A stretch of DNA of 6,672 nucleotides from Oscillospiraceae bacterium (GTDB taxonomy: Bacteria > Bacillota > Clostridia > Oscillospirales > Ruminococcaceae): NCBI GenBank assembly GCA_003445125.1, contig DLVP01000038.1:1067-7738 (forward strand), written 5' to 3'. The position numbers and the translations under genes were made by a program. Below, piece after piece: positions 1 to 6,585 of the stretch. Positions within the stretch are counted from its first letter, which is position 1. Every line of letters starts with the position of its first letter. The notes beneath the pieces are model-generated. The model was not told the DNA's origin and searched no databases. It worked only from the letters and a program-made list of their open reading frames with translations.

Positions 1-33
1 AAATCGGGGCGGCAGGGGCGTATGGAGAAAATT

Positions 34-1116
34 TCAGGATTTCACAGTATCGTCGCGGTAGTAGTATTCGTCCAGCCACCAGACGCGCCAACTGCTGCGA
101 AGAGAGGCGTCGCGGACAGTTTTGTCCGGATAGTAAAGGTCAGGGAAGGTTTCCCACGAGCTGTAAGAATACAGAGAAAGCAATTGATTCTGCGGGGCAT
201 TGTAGTAGCGGTACTGTATGGTGAAAATTCCCTTTTCACGGAACAGCCAAGGCTCCAGCCACGCCGCACAAGTGCTTTTCAGGTCGTCGCTCAGCTCGTC
301 GTACTGCGCACATCCGTTGGGTGTGCCGACGGTTTCTTTGAGCGATTTTCCGTTGCCGAGCGGCGTCTCCCAGTAGGTTCGGGCGTTTTCATCGGCATCG
401 GACAGGCGCTCCGTCCAAGCAACCTCACCGTTGGAAATCACGGTGAATTTCGTGATATCAAGCGGAAGATTGCCGATCAGAAGATCGGTCTGACCGTTGA
501 AAATCCGATAAATTCCCAAATGGGTTTCGTCCGTGGCGGCGGTGAAAAAGACGCAGTCGTTGAAATACTCCGCCGTTTTGATTTTTCCGTGGGGATCGTT
601 GAAAAGTTCAACCGTCTCACTGCCGTCATACGGCAGCTTCAAAAGCCGTTTTCCGTCCTCGGTCACGCCGACCGCATATTCGGGACCGGCAGAAATGCAG
701 ACGAGGGATTCGCGGGTAAGCATACAAAGAACGGCGGCTGCTTTTTTATCGACCAGCGCGGTGCTGCCGATGTCCGATTCACTGAGCTTCAGCGCTTCGG
801 CGTCGGCTTTTGCAATGCGGAACACATCAAGGTTTTCGCGCAGGTATTGCGGCGGCACAAGGCAAAGCTCATAGATGCCCAAAAGCTCAAACTCATTGGC
901 GGCAACGACCGCCATAATCTCTTTGGCGTCCCGATGCTGCAAATAGGTGCTCAGGGCATAGGAGGACAGTTTACGGTCGCGGTACGCTTCGGCAGCGTAG
1001 GAAACCGGTGTCTCCGAAACGGTCTGCGATACATCGGAAGAGACGTCGGCAGGAGTTTGTGCGGTGCATCCGCACAAAAGCAGGATGCTCAGCAAGGCGC
1101 AAACGGATTTTTTCAT
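34..1116 (-). CDS. Predicted lipoprotein of unknown function, paralogue of the upstream gene
   Basis: A 360-aa predicted surface lipoprotein of unknown function. The N-terminus is a lipoprotein signal peptide: Lys2-Lys3, a hydrophobic stretch (about 5-14), then a lipobox L14-C15-G16-C17, with Cys17 the likely lipidated residue. A Ser/Thr/Val-rich linker follows (about 18-40). The middle contains CVFFTAATDETHLGIYR (188-204), and the protein ends in WWLDEYYYR (346-354). Both motifs recur in the neighbouring gene, so the two are paralogues. Short aromatic strands followed by turns such as LLKLPYDGSETVEL suggest a beta-rich, possibly propeller-like fold; this is inference. The start is the ATG at 1116, preceded by GAGGAGG six bases upstream. 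A TTG at 1131 would extend the frame by five codons, but it lies inside that ribosome binding site, so I reject it. It begins 18 bases after the upstream gene's stop, so it is co-transcribed with it. No terminator is visible before the window edge. Confidence 0.85.
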   Translation of the reverse strand: MKKSVCALLSILLLCGCTAQTPADVSSDVSQTVSETPVSYAAEAYRDRKLSSYALSTYLQHRDAKEIMAVVAANEFELLGIYELCLVPPQYLRENLDVFRIAKADAEALKLSESDIGSTALVDKKAAAVLCMLTRESLVCISAGPEYAVGVTEDGKRLLKLPYDGSETVELFNDPHGKIKTAEYFNDCVFFTAATDETHLGIYRIFNGQTDLLIGNLPLDITKFTVISNGEVAWTERLSDADENARTYWETPLGNGKSLKETVGTPNGCAQYDELSDDLKSTCAAWLEPWLFREKGIFTIQYRYYNAPQNQLLSLYSYSSWETFPDLYYPDKTVRDASLRSSWRVWWLDEYYYRDDTVKS

Positions 1117-1134
1117 AGCTGTCCTCCTCAAAGC

Positions 1135-2232
1135 CTATCGGGATTTTATTGTTCCTTCGCGGTAGTAGTATTCATCCAGCCACCAAAGGGACTCGTGGCA
1201 ATGCTGACTCTCGGGACGGGTACTCGCGTCGGGATAGAAAACCGAAAGATGGGTCATGTCGTACATAAAACCGAAACACGTCAGGGTGACGTCGCTTTCC
1301 GTGTGATAATAAAACCGTTTGGCGGAGAAAGAACCGTCCTTCCGGTGCATTTCGCGTTCCAGTGCCGACAGATATTCTTCCGGCTCGGCAAGCTCGTCAT
1401 AGCTTCCGCCGTAAAGCTCCTTCGGCGAGACGGCAGCGCCGTTTTTGTCGGTCAGCACTGCTTGTTCCCACTGCTCTTTTCCCAAACGGGGAAGGTCGGA
1501 GTACACCTCCCAGGCGAGCTCATGGTTGGAAACGACGGTGAAACGGTAAGGCGCTTTGCCGTCTGCCATGGGTTCGGAGGGAAGGTCGCTGACCAAAAGC
1601 GTCAGAGAGCCGTCGGGAAGATAGAGACGGTAAATGCCGTTGTGCGTGTCGTCCGCGCCGGCAGTGAAATAAACGCAGTCCTCGAAAAATTCCAAAGCGC
1701 CGTCCATGCGGGCAAAACGATCGGTGAAAAGTGTTTGCGGGGCTTCGTCGCCGTAAGGGAGCCGCCACAGGGTGCTTTTGTCCATACCGATCGCATAGGC
1801 GGCATCGCTTCCCGCAGCCACGGCAAGCACGGGTTCATCCAGCAGAAGCTTCACGGTTTCGGCGGGATCGACCGAAACCAGCACAGGTTTCCCGACTGCG
1901 TCCTCACCCCAGCCGTATTCCCGAACGGTTTCGGGATAGGCGATTTTCACGGCGCGGGATTCGGGAAGATAAGCCGTCGGCTGCAGGTACATCCCGTAGC
2001 CCGTGGCTTTTCCGTCCGAAAAATAAAACTCCGTGACGATCGGTTTGGCGTGTTCTTCGGTCATGTAGCGGCGAAGCTGTGCACCGACAGGCGTGATGTC
2101 CTGCGGTACGGTGCGGACGACCTCGGAAGTGACCGGCGCGGACGCCGTGTCGGACGTGTTCTCTTTTTCGGGCGCGGCGCAGGAGCAGAGAAGCAGCGCA
2201 GCGAGAAATACTGTCAGAATATGCTTTTTCAT
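1135..2232 (-). CDS. Predicted lipoprotein of unknown function, first gene of a paralogous pair
   Basis: A 365-aa predicted lipoprotein with no family I can name. The signal peptide runs MKKHILTVFLAALLL with lipobox L15-C16-S17-C18, so Cys18 is the probable lipidation site, and a Glu/Thr/Ser-rich linker (about 19-45) follows. The central block CVYFTAGADDTHNGIYR (186-202) and the C-terminal WWLDEYYYR (350-358) match the downstream gene. Similarity is clear from about residue 125 to about 241 and again at the extreme C-terminus; the N-terminal parts and the segment before the tail are divergent. Hairpin-like stretches such as LYLPDGSLTLLVSDLP resemble blades of YWTD- or DUF5050-like propellers, but this is only an inference. 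The ATG at 2232 has AGAGGAGGG upstream at good spacing. It heads the operon, with its own promoter about 50 bases upstream. Confidence 0.86.
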   Translation of the reverse strand: MKKHILTVFLAALLLCSCAAPEKENTSDTASAPVTSEVVRTVPQDITPVGAQLRRYMTEEHAKPIVTEFYFSDGKATGYGMYLQPTAYLPESRAVKIAYPETVREYGWGEDAVGKPVLVSVDPAETVKLLLDEPVLAVAAGSDAAYAIGMDKSTLWRLPYGDEAPQTLFTDRFARMDGALEFFEDCVYFTAGADDTHNGIYRLYLPDGSLTLLVSDLPSEPMADGKAPYRFTVVSNHELAWEVYSDLPRLGKEQWEQAVLTDKNGAAVSPKELYGGSYDELAEPEEYLSALEREMHRKDGSFSAKRFYYHTESDVTLTCFGFMYDMTHLSVFYPDASTRPESQHCHESLWWLDEYYYREGTIKSR

Positions 2233-2279
2233 AGAATCCCTCCTCTAAAAAACACGGGAAATGTATAGTTTACGGTTTA

Positions 2280-2308
2280 ATGATATCATATTCACAGCCA
2301 CAAGTCAA
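2280..2308 (-). promoter_or_regulatory. Sigma-A-type extended -10 promoter for the paralogous lipoprotein operon
   Basis: Read on the minus strand, a -35 box TTGACT (2308-2303) is followed by a 17-base spacer and a -10 box TATCAT (2285-2280) with an upstream TG (TGA before the -10), making an extended -10. The predicted transcription start is near 2273, giving a leader of about 40 bases before the ATG at 2232. The -10 box sits inside a perfect 10-base palindrome ATGATATCAT (2280-2289), which could be a coincidence or a protein site. Confidence 0.72.
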
Positions 2309-2357
2309 TACATAATGTTCACTAAATAATAATAAATTTCAAAAATGTGAGGCTTGC

Positions 2358-2390
2358 AAAAAAATGCCGCCCGAAAAAAATCGAGCGGCA
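2358..2390 (-). terminator. Intrinsic terminator of the flavin reductase / SPFH / DUF2726 operon
   Basis: On the minus strand a hairpin has arms TGCCGCTCGA and TCGGGCGGCA (2390-2381 and 2374-2365): ten base positions with one internal mismatch and a six-T loop. It is followed directly by seven T residues (2364-2358). It lies 11 bases past the stop codon of the DUF2726 gene and upstream of the lipoprotein operon promoter, so it separates the two minus-strand units. Confidence 0.88.
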
Positions 2391-2401
2391 AAAGTTTTGA
2401 A

Positions 2402-2908
2402 TCAGTGCGAGTCCGAGCGCGCCTGTCGGACAGATTCGCGGATTTCGTAAAAATCGGCGTCGTCATAGCTTTTCTTCAGCACGACATGGATGAGCGGCAC
2501 CTGCGCCGAAGAAAACGCACGGTTCACAAAGCGGTCGCGTTTTTGGCGGTCCTTCTGTTCATGGGTGCTGTCGTCAAGCTCCACGGCAACGAGGACATCG
2601 AGCGCTTCGTCGGCAATCACAAAATCCACGTGCTTCTGCGCGATTTTTGAAAAATGCGACAGGAACTTTTTCGTTCCCTCTTTCACGCGCAGAACGTCTG
2701 CAATGCGCACCTTTCCGAACAGAAGAAGTTCGTCGTCAAGCTCGCGTCGGAGCCGCAGATAAAACTTCTTTTCGGCAGGAGTAAAAAAACGCGGGTTGCG
2801 CTCATAGGGCAGTTTTCTCCGCGGGCGGATAAGGAAAAACCAGACGGCAATCCCCGCCGCAGCGGCAGCAAGAAGGGCAAAAAGCGTCCAAAAAAGAAAC
2901 GGCGGCAT
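2402..2908 (-). CDS. Membrane-anchored DUF2726 domain protein
   Basis: A 168-aa protein with one N-terminal membrane segment (about 4-27), followed by a basic stop-transfer patch RPRRK (28-32), so the domain should face the cytoplasm. Residues about 40-158 match my memory of the DUF2726 family: F41-F42-T43-P44-A45-E46 near the domain start, K66-V67-R68-I69-A70-D71, then H93-V94-D95-F96-V97-I98, E110-L-D112-D113-S-T-H116 and R124-D125. The DF...ELDD..H layout resembles PD-(D/E)XK-like endonuclease relatives such as DUF559/Vsr proteins; activity is not established. The frame continues upstream to an ATG at 3136, but that part overlaps the SPFH gene antigenically nonsensical in composition; I chose the ATG at 2908, which has AAAGGAAG upstream and begins the hydrophobic segment. 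It is the last gene of its operon, 67 bases after the SPFH stop, with a hairpin in the gap. Confidence 0.85.
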   Translation of the reverse strand: MPPFLFWTLFALLAAAAAGIAVWFFLIRPRRKLPYERNPRFFTPAEKKFYLRLRRELDDELLLFGKVRIADVLRVKEGTKKFLSHFSKIAQKHVDFVIADEALDVLVAVELDDSTHEQKDRQKRDRFVNRAFSSAQVPLIHVVLKKSYDDADFYEIRESVRQARSDSH

Positions 2909-2924
2909 ACAGACTTCCTTTCCG

Positions 2925-2957
2925 AAAAAGCGGGCGCGGGCGAAAGCCCGCGCCCGC
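2925..2957 (-). terminator. Intercistronic terminator or attenuator hairpin between SPFH and DUF2726 genes
   Basis: Perfect inverted repeat with 12-base arms of only G and C (2930-2941 and 2946-2957) and a four-base loop. On the minus strand it is followed by five T residues (2929-2925) and then, almost at once, by the DUF2726 ribosome binding site. It starts 18 bases after the SPFH stop. The structure fits an intrinsic terminator with a short U-tract, so partial read-through would lower expression of the last gene. It could alternatively act as a 3'-end stabiliser for the upstream message. I see no convincing promoter between it and the downstream start. Confidence 0.72.
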
Positions 2958-2975
2958 ACAAAACGCTCGGGATGA

Positions 2976-3803
2976 TTATTCGGCAGAATCAAGGGCAAAG
3001 AACGGATTGACCTCATTTCCCACTGCCTGCGGGAGTTTTCCGTCCCATTTCTTGATCTTTTCCCATTCGATGTACTGCGGATTCTGCGCCAGTGCTTCCT
3101 GCACCGCACGGATGGCGTAGGCTTCGGAATCGGCAATCAGTTTGTTGCTGTCTGCCTGCGCCTGCGCTTCAATGACGGTCTGCTTCGCCTGTTCTTCCTT
3201 TTCCTTGGTCTTGTTCTGTGCTTTCAGCGCGTCCTGCTCCGCCACGACTTTGGCGCGGACCGCTTCTTCAAAGGAATCGTCAAAATCGATGTTGACAATG
3301 GAAAGGGAAATGATCTGCACGCCGTAGGCGGACAATTCGTCGCTGAGCAGTTTTTCCACCTGCTCCTGCACGGCATTGCGGCTCTGGATGAGGTTTTCGG
3401 CACGGTAATGACCGATTTCGTTCTTCAGAATCACGTTAGCGCGCGGGAGAATGGGTTTGTCGGCGACATTGGCAATACCCACGGTGCGCTGAATTTCCGC
3501 GGCGCTGCTTTTGGAAACCACATAATTGACCTTCAACTCCACCGCTTCGACGGTTTGCGTGTCGCTGGTGTAGGCGGTGGTCGTCAGCGGAAGCACCTGC
3601 TCGCGAATGTCCACCAGGGTCACGGTCTCCACAAACGGCACTTTGAAATGCAGTCCCGCTTCGGTGTTGACGTCCACAATCTTTCCGAACTGATACCGCA
3701 GTCCGATATATCCTTCGGGAATCGTCACAAAGGACAGGGAAATGATGATGATGACCAACACAAGAAGGATGGGGATCAGCAGCAGTTTGACTTTTTTACT
3801 CAT
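2976..3803 (-). CDS. SPFH/band-7 (prohibitin-like) membrane protein
   Basis: A 275-aa member of the SPFH (stomatin/prohibitin/flotillin/HflKC) superfamily. These proteins form large membrane-associated oligomers that organise microdomains or control membrane proteases. One N-terminal transmembrane segment (about 7-26) is followed by the typical SPFH start IPEGYIGLRYQFGK (28-41) and the stretch TEAGLHFKVPFVETV (47-61), with the domain continuing to about residue 185. A long Ala/Glu/Lys/Gln-rich coiled coil covers about 178-240 (AKVVAEQDALKAQNK onward). The tail contains KKWDGKLP (251-258), common in prohibitin-type members, and ends NPFFALDSAE. The ATG at 3803 has AAGGAG nine bases upstream. 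Its start overlaps the end of the flavin reductase gene by 8 bases, so translation is probably coupled. Family assignment is firm; the partner or protease is unknown. No NfeD-like gene is in the window. Confidence 0.93.
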   Translation of the reverse strand: MSKKVKLLLIPILLVLVIIIISLSFVTIPEGYIGLRYQFGKIVDVNTEAGLHFKVPFVETVTLVDIREQVLPLTTTAYTSDTQTVEAVELKVNYVVSKSSAAEIQRTVGIANVADKPILPRANVILKNEIGHYRAENLIQSRNAVQEQVEKLLSDELSAYGVQIISLSIVNIDFDDSFEEAVRAKVVAEQDALKAQNKTKEKEEQAKQTVIEAQAQADSNKLIADSEAYAIRAVQEALAQNPQYIEWEKIKKWDGKLPQAVGNEVNPFFALDSAE

Positions 3804-4317
3804 TTTTTGGTTCTCCTTTTTTTAAAACCGCCGTGATCTCATAGGTGACAGCCACATGAAAATCACGCGCGGGATAATACCGTTTCACGTTTTCCGACGA
3901 CAAAAATTCCTTTTCTGTCATCGGATGCAGATATCTTTTTTCTCCGAGGATGACCAGATCGGCTTCACGAAAATACACCGCACAGTCCCGATATACGGGC
4001 GACAGTCCGCTGTCGGCAATTTTGTCGGTGTCTCTTCCGCTGATATTTCCCATGCGCGAGAGCACCGGACGGAACGTCTCCGGAAGAAAGGAAAACGCCG
4101 CTGCGGGGTGCGTTGAAATCAAACTCATGGTGTACCGCTGCGGTCGGATAAACGCCGTAAACATCGGGCGGTTCCACAGAACCCCCGCCATGCCCCAACT
4201 TGCCGTCATGCAGTTGGCGTGACCTTCTTCGCCCACGCCGATCAAAAACCAGGCGTCCGAAATTTTTTCAAACAGATTATCGGTGAGCTGCTTCGGTGAA
4301 ATTTCGCGAAAATCCAT
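3796..4317 (-). CDS. Flavin reductase-like, FMN-binding domain protein
   Basis: A 173-aa protein of the flavin reductase-like / flavoredoxin family (DIM6/NTAB type), cytoplasmic, expected to bind FMN and use it in electron transfer or reduction; the substrate is unknown. Supporting features are N35-C-M37-T38-A39-S40-W41-G42 after the first strand (phosphate/FMN-binding region), P51 and I57-R58-P59-Q60-R61-Y62-T63, then the S93-G94-R95-D96-T97-D98-K99 segment typical of the family, and a terminal RDFHVAVTYEI strand (151-161). Length is normal for the family. The frame is open far upstream across the divergent lipoprotein gene, but the ATG at 4317 is chosen because AGGAGG lies four bases before it and MDFREI is the usual type of beginning. 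It is the first gene of the minus-strand operon and overlaps the SPFH gene by 8 bases. Confidence 0.92.
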   Translation of the reverse strand: MDFREISPKQLTDNLFEKISDAWFLIGVGEEGHANCMTASWGMAGVLWNRPMFTAFIRPQRYTMSLISTHPAAAFSFLPETFRPVLSRMGNISGRDTDKIADSGLSPVYRDCAVYFREADLVILGEKRYLHPMTEKEFLSSENVKRYYPARDFHVAVTYEITAVLKKGEPKNE

Positions 4318-4333
4318 AGATCCTCCTGTCGGT

Positions 4334-4362
4334 ATTGTACCATATTTCTCGATTTTTGTAAA
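4334..4362 (-). promoter_or_regulatory. Sigma-A-type promoter for the flavin reductase operon
   Basis: On the minus strand, -35 TTTACA (4362-4357), a 17-base spacer, and -10 TACAAT (4339-4334) with a TGG extension just before it. The predicted start near 4327 leaves a leader of only about ten bases, most of it the AGGAGG ribosome binding site. This supports the ATG at 4317 as the true start. Confidence 0.75.
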
Positions 4363-4379
4363 GCGGCGGGAATTTGCTA

Positions 4380-4407
4380 TTGAAATTACGTCCGTTTGTA
4401 CTATAAT
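4380..4407 (+). promoter_or_regulatory. Sigma-A-type promoter for the Asp-box lipoprotein gene
   Basis: Plus-strand -35 TTGAAA (4380-4385), a 16-base spacer, and a consensus -10 TATAAT (4402-4407). The predicted start near 4413 gives a leader of about 30 bases carrying GGAGGG (4433-4438) five bases before the ATG at 4444. It lies back to back with the flavin reductase promoter, the two -35 boxes being 17 bases apart. Confidence 0.8.
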
Positions 4408-4443
4408 AGTAGATGGAGAAAAAATTTGTGACGGAGGGATTGT

Positions 4444-6555
4444 ATGAAAAAAATGCGGGTGCTTGCGGCACTTCTGGCGGCAGTTTGCTTTTGCACGGCT
4501 GCCTGCACACCCACCACGCCGGTGATCGACCCCAAACCCTCCGAAAGCTCGGACAAAGGAATTATCGGATATCCGGAGTATGACGGAAACAATGCGCTCA
4601 GCTGGGTTCCGCTGTATCTGACGACTTCGGCAATGCGCAAGCAGGGAATCGTCGCCGCGACGGGCGACAACCAAAAGACCGCGCTGTCGGTTTTCCCGGG
4701 CGGCGCTATGCTTGTCGGCACGCGTGACGCGGGAATCCTGCGCCGTGGGAGCGAGGAAGATCTCTGGATCGGTCGGTTTGACGGATTGGACGCGCTCGGC
4801 GTGGAGGCGCTGGCAATTGATCCGAATAACGGCGATTTTGTTCTTGCGGTAAGCACCGGAAAGGGCGGAGGAATCTACCGTTCGGAAAACGGCGGGATGT
4901 CGTGGACACGGACAGAGGCTTCCGTGACGCCCGTGGAGGGCGCGGAGATTTCCATTGTGTTTGATCCTTCCAGCTATCGCGCGGATACCAAGCGAAGCGC
5001 GGTGGCGTATATCAGCGGCATCAGTCTGACCGAGGATGCCCAGCAAAACCTTCTGCTGCTGACGGAAGATTCCGGAAAGACGTTTCGTGTGACCGGTGAA
5101 ATTGCCAAAAACGCGTCCGTTGCCGTGCATCCGACCAAGGGATACGTGTATGTTGCGGATGATTACGGCTTTTACCGCAGCATCAACCGCGGTTTTGCCT
5201 ATGACAGCCTTTTTGAAGGAAAATGCGACGCCATTGGTGTCTCCAAAGCGGCTCCCGATACGGTGCTGCTGGTGCACGATGCAAAAATTTACAAAAGCAC
5301 CGACAGCGGAATGTCTTTTGAGGAAGAAACTGCTATGATGCCGGACGTTGAGGCGGTGAAACTGTTTGTTTCCCCGTATGATCCGCAGAAATTTCTGACC
5401 TATTTCGTGGACGGAAAAGGAAAACTGGCGGTTTTCCGTTCCGGAGACGGCGGTTTTTCCTGGGGAACCTGCACGGTGGAAGACAGCGCCTTCCGCCTTT
5501 CCGACAATGCCGGAAAAACGATGTTTTGCTGGGACAGTGAATCAACGGTTTATGCGGTCATTTATAATGCCGTGTTCAGAAGCACGGACGGCGGCGCGTC
5601 CTTTGCCTGGAGCGGAAACGGCGACGGCAGCTTCTCTATGGAAGGTCCCGTCGGCGTCAATATTCAAAACACCGATCTTATGGCATTTGCCGTTGACGGA
5701 AAAACATTGGCTTTTTCCACCGACGGCGGAAGGCTCTGGGATATCCGCGTGCACGGGGATGAAAACATGGAGCTGAAAAGCGTTTACCCGTGCAGCCGCT
5801 CCCGATTGATTGCGCTGATGTACGATATGGTAAATCGGCAATATGAAATCCGCATCTCCAAAAATGCCGGGGAGACGTTCGACCCGATCGGCGTATACGG
5901 TTGTCTGCCTTATGCCAAAATGTACGCCGATCCCACAGATACGAACATTCTTTTTGCGTCGAATATGCGCAGCGAGGACGGCGGAAAAAGCTGGAAAGAA
6001 ATGGAACTGTGCCACTGCGTGCTGGCGCATAATCCCGTATCTCCCAACGAGCTGTTTGGCGTGTACAAAACGACGCTGGTCGTGTCCTATAACCACGGGA
6101 AAAACTGGAACCGGATTGCGGATATCGGCGAGAAGGCGGGAAGTCTATCCTACGATTACAGCCGAAAAGTCCTTTACGCGGCGGTCGGCGACCGTCTGCT
6201 CACGGTTTCGCTCTCGGACGGAAGCGTGGAGGACATTACGGCTTCGCTTGTGAAAAATCAGTTTGGGGAAAACAATGTGCTGCTTGTCGAGGTGGATCCC
6301 GCATATCCCGATGTTGTATATGTCGGCGGTAGAGGAAACGGATATATCGACCGTTGTTCGGTCATCGTCTCCGAAAACGGCGGAAAGGATTGGTCGGTCG
6401 TTTCGTTTGCGGCGGCGGACAACGAGCTGTTTTCCGTGTTTTCCGGCGGTGTACAGCCGTTGGATATGTTCCTGACGCAGGATCGGGAGTTGATTGTATT
6501 TTCCGCTCAATTCGGTATGTCGCGGCTGGGTGCTTATGAACCGGTTACAAAATGA
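4444..6555 (+). CDS. Large lipoprotein with about twelve Asp-box (BNR) repeats, beta-propeller
   Basis: A 703-aa predicted surface lipoprotein. The signal peptide MKKMRVLAALLAAVCF leads to T18-A19-A20-C21, Cys21 being the likely lipidated residue (the lipobox is weak at -3), then a Pro/Ser/Thr linker to about 40. The rest carries Asp-box hairpins of the form S-x-D/N-x-G-x-x-W/F, at residues 147 (SENGGMSW), 207, 246, 285, 333 (SGDGGFSW), 380, 425, 472, 510 (SEDGGKSW), 548 and 643, with a degenerate copy near 589. Spacing is mostly 38-48 residues, as in sortilin/VPS10 and GH74 type double propellers. I see no sialidase FRIP motif, so glycosidase activity is unproven; a ligand-binding or photosynthesis-system-II-stability-like scaffold role is equally possible. 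The ATG at 4444 has GGAGGG upstream and its own promoter. It is divergent from the flavin reductase operon and appears monocistronic. Confidence 0.9.
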   Translation: MKKMRVLAALLAAVCFCTAACTPTTPVIDPKPSESSDKGIIGYPEYDGNNALSWVPLYLTTSAMRKQGIVAATGDNQKTALSVFPGGAMLVGTRDAGILRRGSEEDLWIGRFDGLDALGVEALAIDPNNGDFVLAVSTGKGGGIYRSENGGMSWTRTEASVTPVEGAEISIVFDPSSYRADTKRSAVAYISGISLTEDAQQNLLLLTEDSGKTFRVTGEIAKNASVAVHPTKGYVYVADDYGFYRSINRGFAYDSLFEGKCDAIGVSKAAPDTVLLVHDAKIYKSTDSGMSFEEETAMMPDVEAVKLFVSPYDPQKFLTYFVDGKGKLAVFRSGDGGFSWGTCTVEDSAFRLSDNAGKTMFCWDSESTVYAVIYNAVFRSTDGGASFAWSGNGDGSFSMEGPVGVNIQNTDLMAFAVDGKTLAFSTDGGRLWDIRVHGDENMELKSVYPCSRSRLIALMYDMVNRQYEIRISKNAGETFDPIGVYGCLPYAKMYADPTDTNILFASNMRSEDGGKSWKEMELCHCVLAHNPVSPNELFGVYKTTLVVSYNHGKNWNRIADIGEKAGSLSYDYSRKVLYAAVGDRLLTVSLSDGSVEDITASLVKNQFGENNVLLVEVDPAYPDVVYVGGRGNGYIDRCSVIVSENGGKDWSVVSFAAADNELFSVFSGGVQPLDMFLTQDRELIVFSAQFGMSRLGAYEPVTK

Positions 6556-6585
6556 GGTTTTTTGTCGGAATTTTGTGTTTATCTC

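Noticed and set aside
1..33. Possible further gene downstream of the 360-aa lipoprotein on the minus strand
   Set aside because: Only 33 bases are available, with no ribosome binding site, start codon or terminator hairpin visible.
22..2268. A 748-codon open frame on the plus strand across both paralogous lipoprotein genes
   Set aside because: It is the antisense shadow of the two lipoprotein genes. It spans both genes and their gap, has no ribosome binding site, and its apparent internal repeat (VVVFVQPP / VVVFIQPP) is just the antisense of the duplicated WWLDEYYYR tail.
2909..3136. N-terminal extension of the DUF2726 frame to an ATG at 3136
   Set aside because: It lies in another frame of the SPFH gene's 3' end, is Arg/Ser/Pro-rich without domain character, and runs through the terminator-like hairpin. 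The ATG at 2908 starts a proper membrane segment.
4318..5277. Upstream extension of the flavin reductase frame to a 493-codon protein
   Set aside because: The extra part is antisense to the Asp-box lipoprotein, is of unlikely composition, and crosses both divergent promoters. The ATG at 4317 has an excellent ribosome binding site and family-like beginning.
5542..6096. A 184-codon minus-strand open frame inside the Asp-box lipoprotein gene
   Set aside because: It is a shadow of a well-supported coding region, with no ribosome binding site or recognisable domain.
4444..6555. Sialidase assignment for the Asp-box lipoprotein
   Set aside because: Asp-boxes alone are not diagnostic, and no FRIP motif or arginine triad could be recognised.
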